Below are positions 53,785 to 62,558 of a DNA stretch of 64,000 nt, piece after piece. The stretch comes from Mesostigma viride. Its lineage: Eukaryota; Streptophyta; Mesostigmatophyceae; Mesostigmatales; Mesostigmataceae. Both the position numbers and the translations under genes were made by a program. The stretch is taken from positions 124,001 to 188,000 of the forward strand of contig RPFO01000078.1 of the NCBI GenBank assembly GCA_009746045.1, read 5' to 3'. Positions within the stretch are counted from its first letter, which is position 1. Each line of letters opens with the position of its first letter. Below the pieces are notes generated by a model that ran no database searches, was not told the DNA's origin, and worked only from the letters and a program-made list of their open reading frames with translations.

Positions 53785-54496
53785 ATGAGATCCGGTAGAT
53801 GCACTTCTTCCACCAAGACGGGCAGCCGGTGCAGGCGCGCGGCCGTCCCGGGCGGCCGCCACCACTGCGCCCAGCACGCCACCAGGGGCCGCAGGGGGCA
53901 CTGCATGCGGGCAGACATGTTTTTCGACGCCCGCGACACTTTCCAGCCCGAGGACGACCAGGGGGGCGGAGGGTTCATGAACGGTGTGCGCCGACGGATC
54001 CGAAACCTGTGGGGATCCGCGTCCGCCCCGTCCAGCCCCACGCGCGCCTCGGTCGACGCCAGCGGGCCCTTCTCACCGGCGCCGGGTCCCAGACGCCCGG
54101 GAGGGCCGGGTCCCGGAGGCCCGGGAGGCGGCCCGGGCCCGGGAAGCGGGCCGGACCCCCCCCGGACCCGCCTGCCCCCCCCCTCAGTGGCGGCACCGCC
54201 CCCCCGCGGCGGCACTGGCAGCGGCGACGGCCCCAGCCGCGACCACGACCGCGACTACGAAGATCTACAAGTACTACCAGCCCGCTCCTTACTACTCGTA
54301 CTACCCCGCCTACAACCCTGTGTACGTGGTGCGCGGGGCCACGAAGCCCCGTCCGCGCCCACGCCCGCGCCGGTCGCCCCCCGTCTACATCATCCAGCGC
54401 TCCGCTCCCAAGAGGAGGGCGCGTCCCACGAGGTCGAAGTCGACCGCCAAGAAACGCGCGCGGCCTCTCAGGAAGCCGGCGTATCGGTATAGTTAA
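53785..54496 (+). CDS. Zinc-binding-like N-terminus with Pro/Gly-rich middle and basic Tyr-rich tail
   Basis: The N-terminus CTSSTKTGSRCRRAAVPGG then CAQH repeats the Cys-x8-Cys ... Cys-x2-His module of the gene at 49518. After residue 75 comes a Pro/Gly-rich stretch coded by very GC-rich DNA with long C runs; the frame changes there (about 54160-54230). The later frame gives KIYKYYQPAPYYSYYPAYNP, then RPRPRPRRSPPVYI and a Lys/Arg tail ending AYRYS at 54496. Tail composition suggests DNA or RNA binding or a disordered virion protein. Confidence 0.55.
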
Positions 54497-54498
54497 AG

Positions 54499-54670
54499 AT
54501 GGAACCGCGGCTCCACCCTCCCCTCGCCCGTGTGGTGTGGCCTCTCGCCCGCCCTGGAGGTCTCCTCGTACGCGGGCTCGTCCATGACGCGCCCGTTCAC
54601 GCGGATGGAGCCTCTCTGGGACGGCGTGACTGTCAACTTTGCTAGACACAACCCCATGCGTCGTCAGTAG
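54499..54670 (+). CDS. Possible small frameshifted ORF
   Basis: An ATG at 54499 follows two bases after the previous stop. The most protein-like reading (LEVSSYAGSSMTRPFTRMEP, then WDGVTVNFARHNPMRRQ) is in another frame and stops at 54670. Unknown product; may be spurious. Confidence 0.25.
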
Positions 54671-54692
54671 TACCAGGTGCGCGGATAACTTT

Positions 54693-54976
54693 CTACACCG
54701 TCGCCCGGAAGACCTTGTTGGTGTCCTCGGCGTAGACGATCCTGAGTATGGCGGCGAGCGCCCCCACCCCGGTCCCGCTCCCCATCGGTGCGGGGGGCGG
54801 GGCGATCACGGGGGGTAGTTGTCCCTGTAGAAGTTGCCCACGTCCGACCAGGGGTCGAAGGGGGAGGGCGGGGCGGTGTAGACGAGCTCGGAGAACGGGT
54901 TGGAGTCGGCGATGACCACGACGGGGCGCGTGGGGGCGTCGGAGGTGAGGAAGCTAAGAGGGACTCTTTGGGCCAT
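54693..54976 (-). CDS. Small uncharacterised protein (frameshifted), about 94 aa
   Basis: Reads MAQRVPLSFLTSDAPTRP from ATG 54976, with TATACCAC 13 bases upstream (54990-54997). A TGA appears after VGNFYRDNYPP at a six-base C run; one more C restores VIAPPPAPMGSGTGVGALAA and IVYAEDTNKVFRATV to a TAG at 54693. No known domain. Confidence 0.55.
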
Positions 54977-54989
54977 GTCCGTTTGCGCT

Positions 54990-54997
54990 GTGGTATA
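54990..54997 (-). promoter_or_regulatory. TATACCAC promoter-like motif
   Basis: TATACCAC within TATATATACCACAG, 13 bases before the ATG at 54976. Confidence 0.5.
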
Positions 54998-55121
54998 TAT
55001 ACAAGCTATTTTTCTGGGCCGCCCATACCAGCACGAGGGGGGTGATCGGCGGGGGTCGGGAGCTCAGGTCCGGTCCGGCGTACGGCCGCGGGTCGGCCAT
55101 GTCTTCTCACACCACCGCGGG

Positions 55122-56236
55122 TCATTTTTCCTCCTCTTGGGACGCGACCCCGGCCACGATGGCGACCCGCTCGCCGTTCCTCCCCCGCACCCGTTTGTTC
55201 GGGATGGAGACGCCGTAGGGCCTGAGCAGGTCCCCCAGCTCCTCGTTGGTGACTTTCCTCGAGCAGCTGGTCTTCAGCTCTAGGAAGTCGTGGAAGAAGA
55301 GCTTGCGGAATGCGGAGAGCTGCATGTGCGCCTGCGGGTCCAGCCGGACGAGGCGGCTGGCCTTGAGGAAGGTGCGCAGGTGGGCGCCCATGGAGGCGCC
55401 GGTGGGGTCCTCCTGCCCCACGGCGTCGTCCTCCGGCTCCTCCATCTCCTCGTCCTCCTGCCTTACCCCTGTCACCCTTGCGGCCTTCTGGCACGCAGCC
55501 CGCATCTGCTGCTCCTCCTCGTCCGCGGACGGCCACATGAGGCGGTGGGTGAGCGCGTCGCTCTTCTTGCCCCCCTTCCCCGTGTGGTTGTGGTAGTTGA
55601 GCGTGAGGCGCTGCCTGAGGTTGCGGATGGTCGCGTCGACCCAGGCGGGGGGCTGCACGCCGTGCTCGGACAGGTGCTTGCGGACCGCCCGCAGCTGCAG
55701 GAGGTCGGTGAGGTCGTACACCCCGCTGGCGCTGCAGTCCTCCAGGAAGGCCTCCTCCTGCTCTCCGACGGTGAGACATAACTCGTACTTCTGCATGTAC
55801 TCGACGGCCCAGTCCCTTTTCTCCTTCCGGTCGGCGACCCCGGTCCTGTGCTGGAAGAAGCCCTTGATGTCGAACCACCAGGGGGCGGGGGGGATCTCGC
55901 GCGCCACGGGGGCGTCCGAGTGGCGCAGGGCCAGGTTCTGCACCCACATCCACCTCTTGGCGGGGGTGCACGAGTTGGCGAGGACCCCCCCCTCGCCTGG
56001 AACACGGCGGCCCACACCCGCGTGTGGTCCGTCCACTTGTCCTGGTCCATGAGCCGGAAGTCGTATGAGGGCAGCCCCTTGAGCTCGAGGAAGTCCCGGA
56101 AGGCGGGCGCGACGTCCTTCTCCACGCTGATCCAGTCCACGCAGTGGGCGGCGGGCACCACGTGCCGGTCCGCGAACTCGCACGCCAGCCGCGCCAGCTC
56201 GTCCAGGGTGAAGGGGCACTCTCCCGGGGCCGTCAT
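55122..56236 (-). CDS. Uncharacterised viral protein, about 371 aa (frameshifted)
   Basis: Start MTAPGECPFTLDELARL at 56236, five bases downstream of TATACCAC (56242-56249); an in-frame ATG further upstream is on the far side of this motif. Near 55990 one G is missing from a run. The first frame ends in low complexity, while the second continues VLANSCTPAKRWMWVQNLAL, then WWFDIKGFFQHRTG and a helical region (YDLTDLLQLRAVRKHLSEHG), an acidic stretch (EDEEMEEPEDDA) and a C-terminus ending VAGVASQEEEK. No enzymatic motif recognised. Confidence 0.6.
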
Positions 56237-56241
56237 GGTGC

Positions 56242-56249
56242 GTGGTATA
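56242..56249 (-). promoter_or_regulatory. TATACCAC promoter-like motif
   Basis: TATACCAC within CATATACCACGCACC, 5 bases before the ATG at 56236. It supports this start over the ATG at 56275. Confidence 0.5.
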
Positions 56250-56304
56250 TGGGCCGCGATTTTATTCATCGCCATCTAAGCGCGCATTGTCACCCACCGC
56301 CACG

Positions 56305-57047
56305 TCACACCCCTCTCATCGGTAGGGTCGAGGAGGGCGCGACGGTTTTTCGTTCGCCGCTGGGGGCCGCGCGGTCCAGCTGCAGTACCGCGGGGAGGTC
56401 GGGGTCGTATAATTTCTTCGCCTTTTCCAGCGCCTTCTCGTCCCCGCTGTACAGCGCTTTCCAGTAGTCGTCCCTCGCGCAACTGCCCTTGACGCAGGAG
56501 GTGCCCGTTTTATCGCAGCTGCCGAACCCTAGGCTGACGAACTTGAGCAGTTTGCACTCGGCGCTGGCTTTCGGGTCCGTGAACGCGTTGACCAAGGCCC
56601 CGATGGGCGTGTGTTTTGCCATAAAGTCCAGGGGCTTCGTCACGACGTCCGCGACCTTCCCCAGTCCCATCGCGTCCAATGCCATTCCGGCCACGTCTAC
56701 CACCATGGCGGGGGCGTACGTGTTCGTGATCAGGGAGCGGTTGGCCTCGTTCGCAACGGCCCCCGCAATCGCCCGTGCTCTCGAGTTTCGCTCCTTCGTG
56801 GGTGGGGCGTTCTGTTCATCTGCGGGGACTTGGGGGGTCACGGGCGTCGTCGACCCCCCGCCGTGGCCGCGGCGAATCGGACCTCTTCCCGCCTCTGCTG
56901 GCTGATGAACCTGGGGATCGACCCGCCGTACTGGTCTGCCCCTGACAGGAACGGGGGCTCTGCGCCCCTCCTCTGCAGCCCGGATGCCAGCATAAGGGTA
57001 AACAGCAGGAGCACGAGCGCGATGACGGCGAGATGCACACCTCGCAT
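56305..57047 (-). CDS. Membrane-anchored virion-like protein, about 247 aa (frameshifted)
   Basis: N-terminal signal anchor MRGVHLAVIALVLLLFTLML, then a soluble part. At about 56855 a six-base G run is one short: the first frame stops at 56838 overlapping the ATG at 56841 as ATGA. With one more G the two ORFs fuse (AATAGGSTTPVTPQVPADEQ). The second part has hydrophobic helices (MVVDVAGMALDAMGLGKVAD) and four Cys (SLGFGSCDKTGTSCVKGSC). An ATGA-coupled gene pair is the alternative reading. Confidence 0.55.
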
Positions 57048-57184
57048 TCTTTTCTGCTATACACTCACATATAATGCGCGACGGTTCTCACAGAGGCGCG
57101 CAGAACGAGCAGAGGGGGTACTGCTGGAGGGACCACTTGACCTGGAACAGCTCCGGGTCGCGGTTCATTTTATCTGGGTGGCGG

Positions 57185-57332
57185 TTCATTTTATCCGGTG
57201 GGTTCCTTTCGCCCTCGAGGGCGGCTTGCTCTTCTTCTTCGCGTTACTCGCGGTCGCGCGACCTCTCGCCATGTGTTCGATACCATGGTGGCAGTTTTTT
57301 TTTCAGCGGTGCTTGCACGTGAATTCCAGCAC
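57185..57332 (-). pseudogene. Truncated duplicate of the charged-repeat gene start
   Basis: 57197-57332 is identical to 60697-60832 (136 bp, exactly 3,500 bp apart). It carries the promoter-like GGTATCGAACAC, the ATG at 57270 and the first 25 codons (MARGRATASNAKKKSK), then stops in TGA after six unrelated bases. It also includes the last codons of the 61333-60803 gene. A recent partial duplication. Confidence 0.85.
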
Positions 57333-57368
57333 GAGGCTCGCCATGTATATGTGTCATGCGACGAGATG

Positions 57369-57772
57369 TTATTTGTCACCACGTAAGCGCGCGTTGTGCT
57401 CGTCCATCGCCCTCATCTGACTCCGCATTTCATCGGGAAGATTATATTTGGTGCATGAGGCAAGTCCTTGGGTGATTATTTGGCAAATCACCGTTAAGGC
57501 CTTTTGGCCCTTCGACACCTGCTGCTGGGGGGGCGCGGACATCTGCATCCCGGCTGTCTCGTCCACAAAGGTCTCCCCACCCGCGAAGGGCTTATCGGGC
57601 ACCCCCCCAGGCACAGGAAGGCGGACCTGGGTGCCCCTTTGCTGGCCATGAAACCAGGGTGGGGGGGTAAAAAGGGCTCGTCAACTTCCCTTCTCCGGAG
57701 TGCCGACACCAATAAAATAACGAGACTCGCAAGAACGACGATGAAGAGAGCGCCGACTAGGAGGCCACCCAT
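57369..57772 (-). CDS. Membrane-anchored small protein, about 134 aa (frameshifted)
   Basis: Starts MGGLLVGALFIVVLASLVIL, an N-terminal membrane anchor, then RRREVDEPFLPPHPGF. At about 57608 one base is missing from a seven-G run; the restored frame reads VPDKPFAGGETFVDETAGMQ, then KALTVICQIITQGLASCTKY and ends at 57369. Same design as the neighbour at 57047: anchor, RR, then a PFL motif (EPPFLSGADQYGG in that one, DEPFLPPHPGF here), so the two may be distant paralogues. Confidence 0.55.
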
Positions 57773-57788
57773 TTACATGTACCTGTCA

Positions 57789-58172
57789 TTATTTATAAAC
57801 GAGGACGTAAACAAGTAGCGCCGTTGCCAGAACCAGCACGACGGAGGCGGCGATTGCCACCGAATGCCCGCCGTCGCGGTCACGACGGGTGATCAGCTGG
57901 CGTTGGAATTGGTCGCGTCGCTCCATGTATCCCTCGATCGAGTCCCTTCTCAGCGTGGTCGCACGAAACTGGTCCCTTTGCACCTCGCCCGAGGGCCCTT
58001 GGTTGACGTTTGTCGGGCTGGGCGCGTCAGTGGTGGTGGGCGGTGGCGAGGTTGCCGACGAACGGTTCTCCCTCTCTGCGACCATTTCGGCCTTCAGCTC
58101 CTTGTAGGAGGGCTGTCCTTGCAGGGGAAGGTTCCCCGTCTGGTACAAGTACGTAGGGGGGTAGAAGGGCAT
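57789..58172 (-). CDS. C-terminally anchored membrane protein, 127 aa
   Basis: Intact. N-terminus MPFYPPTYLYQTGNLPLQ, a Ser/Thr/Pro-rich linker, a charged segment (RDQFRATTLRRDSIEGYMER) and a single C-terminal membrane span starting VAIAASVVLVLATALLVYVL. Start 58172 chosen as the first ATG in frame. Topology of a tail-anchored virion membrane protein; no homology recognised. Confidence 0.6.
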   Translation of the reverse strand: MPFYPPTYLYQTGNLPLQGQPSYKELKAEMVAERENRSSATSPPPTTTDAPSPTNVNQGPSGEVQRDQFRATTLRRDSIEGYMERRDQFQRQLITRRDRDGGHSVAIAASVVLVLATALLVYVLVYK

Positions 58173-58282
58173 GATGATAGTGTTACAATAACGCAGGTTA
58201 TTTTGGCGCACTGCTGCGGGCGTCGGACGAGGCCGGAGTAGGTACCCCTCCCCCCAGCCCGAATGCCAGCATAAGGATTGTC

Positions 58283-59638
58283 TCACCCCCGGCGCACCCC
58301 TCCTCCGGAGCGCCTCGCGACCCTTCTCGCCCCGACACGATGGCCGCCACTTGCCTGCCCGCCTCCGTCGTCCTTTGCCCGCTTCTTTCCCTGCGCCCCT
58401 TTTCGATATTGCCTGTACTTATCGGGCGCGTTCTCTGCCATGTCTGCTCTATACTCGCGGTCGCGGGCGGCCTTTTGCGCCTTCTGGAACGCCTCTGGAT
58501 CCGCCAGCCGCTGTCTCTCCCTCTCGGCCCACGCCTCTTCCCGCGCCCGCTCTCGAGCAAGCCCCCCCTCCCTCCACTCCGTGTGCCTTTGGAGCCATGG
58601 AGGGGGCTCGGGCGTCAGAAAGGCCTCAAGGTCGTTTGCCCCCGCTTTCTCTGTCAGCCGGTGTTTTCGCTCCGTTATCGCCCGCTGTATTCGCTCCTTT
58701 TCCTTCTGGATGGCCAGTACTTTTAGCTCCTGCTTCTTTTTTAGATATTGCCTGTACTTCTCGGGCGCGTTCTCTGTCATGTCCGCTCTCCGCTCGCGGT
58801 CGGCGGCGGCTTTTTCTGCAATTCGGAACGCTTCAGGATCCGCCAGCCAACGTCTTTCCCTCTCCGCCCATGCCTCTTCCCGCGCCCGCTCTCGAGCGGG
58901 CCGCCCCTCCCTCCACGCCGCGTGCCTTTGGATCCATGGGGGGTCCTCCGACATCAGAAAGGCTTCCAGGTCGGCTACCGAGGAATCGGCCACACCCGGT
59001 CCCGGTGATGGGTCGTCCGACGCCGGTTCCCTCATCTCCCGTTCCCTTGCCTGATGGATGGCCTTGTCGATTCGTTGCCTCTTCTCCATCAATGCCACAT
59101 GGACCGCCCAATTCCTGTCCGCTACACTCTTTTTTTTAACGGTGTTCCACAGTCTTTCCAACCCTGACTTCTCACGAGTTGCGTTCTCTATCATGTCCGC
59201 TCTCCACTCACGCTCATCTGCGGCCCTTTGCGCCCTCATGAACGCCTCTGGATCCGCCAGCCGCCGTCTTTCCCTCTCCGCCCATGCCTCCTCCCGCGCC
59301 CGCTCTCGTGCGGCCCTCCCCTCCCTCCACTCCGTGTGCCTTTGGAGCCAGGGGGGGTCGTCCGACATCAGGAAGGCCTCCAGCTCGGCTACCGAGGAAC
59401 CGGTATCCCCCGGTCCTGGTGGCGGGTCGTCCGACGTCAGGAACGCCTCCCACGAGAAACCACCCTGACCGGGTCCGCCCGCGTCACCTGTGGCCTCGTG
59501 GCCGCTCGTTCTCTCCGCCGGCTCGTCGTGTCCGGTATCGTGTGCGCGCACCCGGTGTCTGCGGTGGGTTCCTTTCGCCCTCGAGGTCGGCTTGCTCTTC
59601 TTCTTCGCGTTACTCGCGGTCGCGCGACCCCTAGCCAT
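58283..59638 (-). CDS. Charged-repeat protein, paralogue 1 (three repeats), 451 aa
   Basis: Intact ORF with TTATACGG directly before the ATG. The N-terminus MARGRATASNAKKKSK is basic. Three repeats of about 100 aa follow, each with LEAFL.S.DPPW.QRH, then ARERAREEAWAERER and LADPEAF, and a variable Lys/Glu helical linker (for example PEKYRQYLKKKQELK). The C-terminus is Gly/Arg-rich. The next gene upstream (60772-59663) shares the whole N-terminal 120 residues and two repeats. Likely extended helical or coiled-coil; function unknown. Confidence 0.7.
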   Translation of the reverse strand: MARGRATASNAKKKSKPTSRAKGTHRRHRVRAHDTGHDEPAERTSGHEATGDAGGPGQGGFSWEAFLTSDDPPPGPGDTGSSVAELEAFLMSDDPPWLQRHTEWREGRAARERAREEAWAERERRRLADPEAFMRAQRAADEREWRADMIENATREKSGLERLWNTVKKKSVADRNWAVHVALMEKRQRIDKAIHQAREREMREPASDDPSPGPGVADSSVADLEAFLMSEDPPWIQRHAAWREGRPARERAREEAWAERERRWLADPEAFRIAEKAAADRERRADMTENAPEKYRQYLKKKQELKVLAIQKEKERIQRAITERKHRLTEKAGANDLEAFLTPEPPPWLQRHTEWREGGLARERAREEAWAERERQRLADPEAFQKAQKAARDREYRADMAENAPDKYRQYRKGAQGKKRAKDDGGGQASGGHRVGARRVARRSGGGVRRG

Positions 59639-59662
59639 CCGTATAAGAGGGGGAGCTTTTTT

Positions 59663-60772
59663 TCAGTAGCGCCTCCCGACCCTTCTCGCCCCCACCCGGT
59701 GGCCGCTACTCGCCCCCTGCCCGCCTCCTTTACCGTCGTTTAAGTAGTAAACTTTCGCGCCCATAGACTCGGCGAGCTTCCTCCGCTTCTCCCTCGACGC
59801 CTGCTCCGTGGGTGGCACCTCGCGATTTCTCCTCTCTCTCATCTCCTGGTCTTTTGCCTGCTGGACCGCCTCGTCAATCTGCCGCCTCCTCTCCAGCAGT
59901 GCCTGTTCAACCTTGTACGCTGCATAATCGCGGGCTTCACTCTGCCCGCGATGATACCGCTCCCTCTCCTTCTTTCGAAATTGCCCGTGCTTCTCAGGCG
60001 CATTCTCTTTCATATCAGCGCGCCGCTCTTTCTTCTCGGCGGCCTCTTGCGCCCTCATGAACGCCTCTGGATCCGCCAGCCGCTGTCTCTCCCTCTCGAC
60101 CCACGCCTCTTCCCGCGCCCGCTCTCGAGCGGGCCGCCCCTCCCTCCACTCCGTGTGCCTTTGGAGCCAGGGGGGGTCGTCCGACATCAGGAAGGCCTCA
60201 AGGTCGTTCGCCCCCGCTTTCTCCGGCAGCTGCTGTTTTTGCTCCTTTTCGCGATGATACCGCTCCTTATTTCGCTCATTCCACTTATTTCGAAGCTGCC
60301 TGTACTTCTCGGGCTCTTTCTCGCGCATTTCCGCTCTCCACTCGCGGTTGGCGGCGGCTTTTTCTGCCATTCGGAACGCTTCAGGATCCGCCAGCCGCTG
60401 TCTCTCCCTCTCGGCCCACGCCTCTTCCCGCGCCCGCTCCCGGGCGTCTCTTCCCGCCCTCCACGCCGCGTGCCTTTGGAGCCATGGGGGGTCATCCGAC
60501 ATCAGGAAGGCCTCCAGCTCGGCTACCGAGGAACCGGTATCCCCCGGTCCCGGTGGCGGGTCCTCCGACGTCAGGAACGCCTCCCACGAGAAACCACCCT
60601 GACCGGATCCGGCCGCGTCACCTGCGGCCTCGTGGCCGCTCGTTCTCTCCACCGGCTCGTCGTGTCCGGTATCGTGTGCGCGCACCCGGTGTCTGCGGTG
60701 GGTTCCTTTCGCCCTCGAGGGCGGCTTGCTCTTCTTCTTCGCGTTACTCGCGGTCGCGCGACCTCTCGCCAT
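59663..60772 (-). CDS. Charged-repeat protein, paralogue 2 (two repeats), 369 aa
   Basis: Intact. Promoter-like GGTATCGAACAC precedes the ATG. N-terminal residues 1-120 nearly match paralogue 1 (GTHRRHRVRAHDTGHDEP, GGFSWEAFLTS), followed by two repeats with DPPWLQRH and LADPEAF. The C-terminus differs (EMRERRNREVPPTEQAS, then AKVYYLNDGKGGG) before a shared GHRVGARRV ending. Only 24 bases separate it from paralogue 1: a tandem duplication with repeat-number change. Confidence 0.7.
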   Translation of the reverse strand: MARGRATASNAKKKSKPPSRAKGTHRRHRVRAHDTGHDEPVERTSGHEAAGDAAGSGQGGFSWEAFLTSEDPPPGPGDTGSSVAELEAFLMSDDPPWLQRHAAWRAGRDARERAREEAWAERERQRLADPEAFRMAEKAAANREWRAEMREKEPEKYRQLRNKWNERNKERYHREKEQKQQLPEKAGANDLEAFLMSDDPPWLQRHTEWREGRPARERAREEAWVERERQRLADPEAFMRAQEAAEKKERRADMKENAPEKHGQFRKKERERYHRGQSEARDYAAYKVEQALLERRRQIDEAVQQAKDQEMRERRNREVPPTEQASREKRRKLAESMGAKVYYLNDGKGGGQGASSGHRVGARRVGRRY

Positions 60773-60802
60773 GTGTTCGATACCATGGTGGCAGTTTTTT
60801 TT

Positions 60803-61333
60803 TCAGCGGTGCTTGCACGTGAATTCCAGCACCATGGCGAACGTCTCGTCTGCCAGGTTGAGTAGGACGCGAGGGCGCTTCCCGTCTTCATCAAGTGCGG
60901 GGGGGATCTCGTAGATCTCCACCTCGACGGACTGCACGCCCGGGAGCTCCGGGGTGAAGATGACCTTCTCGTCCATCTCGTGGGCGGGGCGGTACAGCTC
61001 CACCCCGTTGGGCATCACGAAGAAGTACGCCTTGCCCGCCATGAAGTCCTCGGCGGTGGCGGACGTGATGTCGGGTCCGGGCGCGGCGGGCACGGCGGTC
61101 ACGACCTTGTCGAGGCTCCTGTCGCCCACCTTGACGTGCACGGCGGTGCTCAGTCCGACCCCCGCGGTGGCGGGGACATTGGCCCACACGAGGCGGCAGG
61201 AGGTGACGTCGCGGAGGGGGGACTTCAGCAGGAACACGGTGTGTCCCGCCCCGTTCGAGCCGGTCAGGAACACCTGCATCCTCTTTTCTAACCCGGCGCT
61301 GGGTCCGGTGCAGCTCGATAGCGCGTAGTTCAT
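60803..61333 (-). CDS. Beta-rich candidate virion protein, 176 aa
   Basis: Intact. The ATG overlaps the stop of the upstream gene as ATGA. The pattern MQVFLTGSNGAGHTVFLLKS, then PLRDVTSCRLVWANVPATAG resembles the N-terminal strands of many giant-virus and polinton-like-virus surface proteins (hydrophobic strand, P-L-x-D-V, strand, I/V-P-x-T). The rest alternates short strands (VQSVEVEIYEIPPAL) and ends FTCKHR. No enzyme motif. Structural role is inference. Confidence 0.55.
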   Translation of the reverse strand: MNYALSSCTGPSAGLEKRMQVFLTGSNGAGHTVFLLKSPLRDVTSCRLVWANVPATAGVGLSTAVHVKVGDRSLDKVVTAVPAAPGPDITSATAEDFMAGKAYFFVMPNGVELYRPAHEMDEKVIFTPELPGVQSVEVEIYEIPPALDEDGKRPRVLLNLADETFAMVLEFTCKHR

Positions 61334-61731
61334 CGGGGCTGGGGTACGATACTCTTAGGAGTCATTTTTTTCATCCACGCGTACAGGGCCAGCACGGAGA
61401 GCGCGACGACGGCGAAGGAGATGCCCACGAGCAGCTTGATCTTGCGCGCGTCCTCTTGGGCGTCCTTGGCCAGCACGCTCTTCATCTGCGTCTCGTACGC
61501 GTACCGCTGCTCCTCCAGCGCGCGGGTGGCCTCCTCTTCCATCCCGGATCGCTGCAGCACGAGCGCGTCGTTCACTTGCGTCTCCATAGGGGCCAGGGCT
61601 CTACTTACGGCGTCGGCGGCTGCCCTCGCGGCCATGGCGGCCGTCAGACACGCCGTCGTGAGTGTGTCTTTGCACTGGGCCACGATGTCGGGTGGGTACC
61701 CGGAGGTGTCCGGCGCGGACTTATTTCCCAT
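61330..61731 (-). CDS. MGN-start tail-anchored membrane protein, 133 aa
   Basis: Intact. The N-terminus MGNKSAPDT fits an N-myristoylation signal. A helical region with Ala-rich heptads (LTTACLTAAMAARAAADAVS) and a coiled coil (EEEATRALEEQRYAYETQM) lead to one membrane span LLVGISFAVVALSVLALYAW near the C-terminus. Myristoylated single-span proteins are typical virion membrane or entry-complex components in large DNA viruses; identity here is not established. ATGA-coupled to the downstream gene. Confidence 0.6.
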   Translation of the reverse strand: MGNKSAPDTSGYPPDIVAQCKDTLTTACLTAAMAARAAADAVSRALAPMETQVNDALVLQRSGMEEEATRALEEQRYAYETQMKSVLAKDAQEDARKIKLLVGISFAVVALSVLALYAWMKKMTPKSIVPQPR

Positions 61732-61773
61732 GTAGCGAGTTGTAAGGTAACGGAGGTTTTTTTGTCACGTTCG

Positions 61774-61824
61774 TCCACGTGCGGGGGTCGAACCCGCCCC
61801 GTAGTCGCCCTGACGCGACGTGGA
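61774..61824 (-). ncRNA. tRNA-like element lacking a D-arm (51 nt)
   Basis: On the minus strand TCCACGT pairs with ACGTGGA as a 7-bp acceptor-like stem. Inside is a T-arm-like hairpin GCGGG-TTCGACC-CCCGC with a B-box-like core, and a small GTC-AGGGC-GAC hairpin. It is too short for a canonical tRNA. It lies in the 0.2-kb gap between two minus-strand genes and could be a tRNA relic or a processing signal. Confidence 0.35.
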
Positions 61825-61941
61825 TGGGGGACTTACCTGATGGGCCTGACGGGGTGGAGTTCCTGCGTGCATGCAAACGAAACGAGGTCAGTCAAACGCG
61901 AAAACAAAGAGGAGGACGGGCGGGGCTACGCCTCAGACGCC

Positions 61942-62517
61942 TCAGAAGAACCTGATGTGTTTCGGGACACCGGTCGCCCTCGCGACCAGCGCGCGGCGAG
62001 ACAGAGGGGCGACCTTCTTCTTCTTTTTCTTCCGCTGGTGACTGGCGGCCGACGCGCGGGCGGGGGCACTGGAATCGCCGAAACGGATGTGCTTGCCGCT
62101 CCACGCGGACTTGATCCGGGGGAACGTGCGGCCCGGGGCGCAGTACCCGGCGCTGGTCCTTGGCAACAGGATGCGGCGACGGTACTGGGTGCGCCCGAGC
62201 TGGGCGCAGGCCTTGCGCCACCTCGACGCCGTGGCACTCGATGCGCGCCTCTTCCTCTGCACGTCGTAGTACCTCTGATCGCCTTCCGCGAGCGCCACGA
62301 AATTGGCCTTTTTCAACTCGGGCCACCCCATCATGTGCTCCGTGGCCTTGATCGCGTTATTCTGGTAATCCCTGTATTTGTCTCTCGCCTTGAGGTTTGT
62401 AATTTTCTTAAGATTGCGCCCGATGTCGTCGGCCCGCGCACCAGCTAGGTCGGACAGAAAACTGCGATAGAGGTCCTTCGCCTGCTTGGGGGTCTCCTTC
62501 CAGTTGCTCCTTCCCAT
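61942..62517 (-). CDS. Basic protein, 191 aa, possible DNA-packaging or core protein
   Basis: Intact. Start ATG 62517 follows GTATATCGAAC. The first 100 residues are helical (KDLYRSFLSDLAGARADDIG, LKARDKYRDYQNNAIKATEH). The second half is very basic: RRRILLPRTSAGYCAPGR, a QRKKKKKKV run that could act as a nuclear localisation signal, and two KHIRF motifs, one at the C-terminus. No HMG or histone fold recognised. Composition suggests nucleic-acid binding. Confidence 0.6.
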   Translation of the reverse strand: MGRSNWKETPKQAKDLYRSFLSDLAGARADDIGRNLKKITNLKARDKYRDYQNNAIKATEHMMGWPELKKANFVALAEGDQRYYDVQRKRRASSATASRWRKACAQLGRTQYRRRILLPRTSAGYCAPGRTFPRIKSAWSGKHIRFGDSSAPARASAASHQRKKKKKKVAPLSRRALVARATGVPKHIRFF

Positions 62518-62558
62518 GTTCGATATACATAGCACACGAGAAAAAAAAAAGACCAGGA

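Noticed and set aside
54953..55099. 49-codon minus-strand ORF starting MADPRPYAGPDLSSRP
   Set aside because: Overlaps the promoter and start of the gene at 54976 and has no further support; could be real but not supportable.
58190..58285. Remnant resembling the membrane anchor of the gene at 57047 (MLAFGLGGG versus MLASGLQRRG)
   Set aside because: A shared stretch of about 15 bases only; may be chance.
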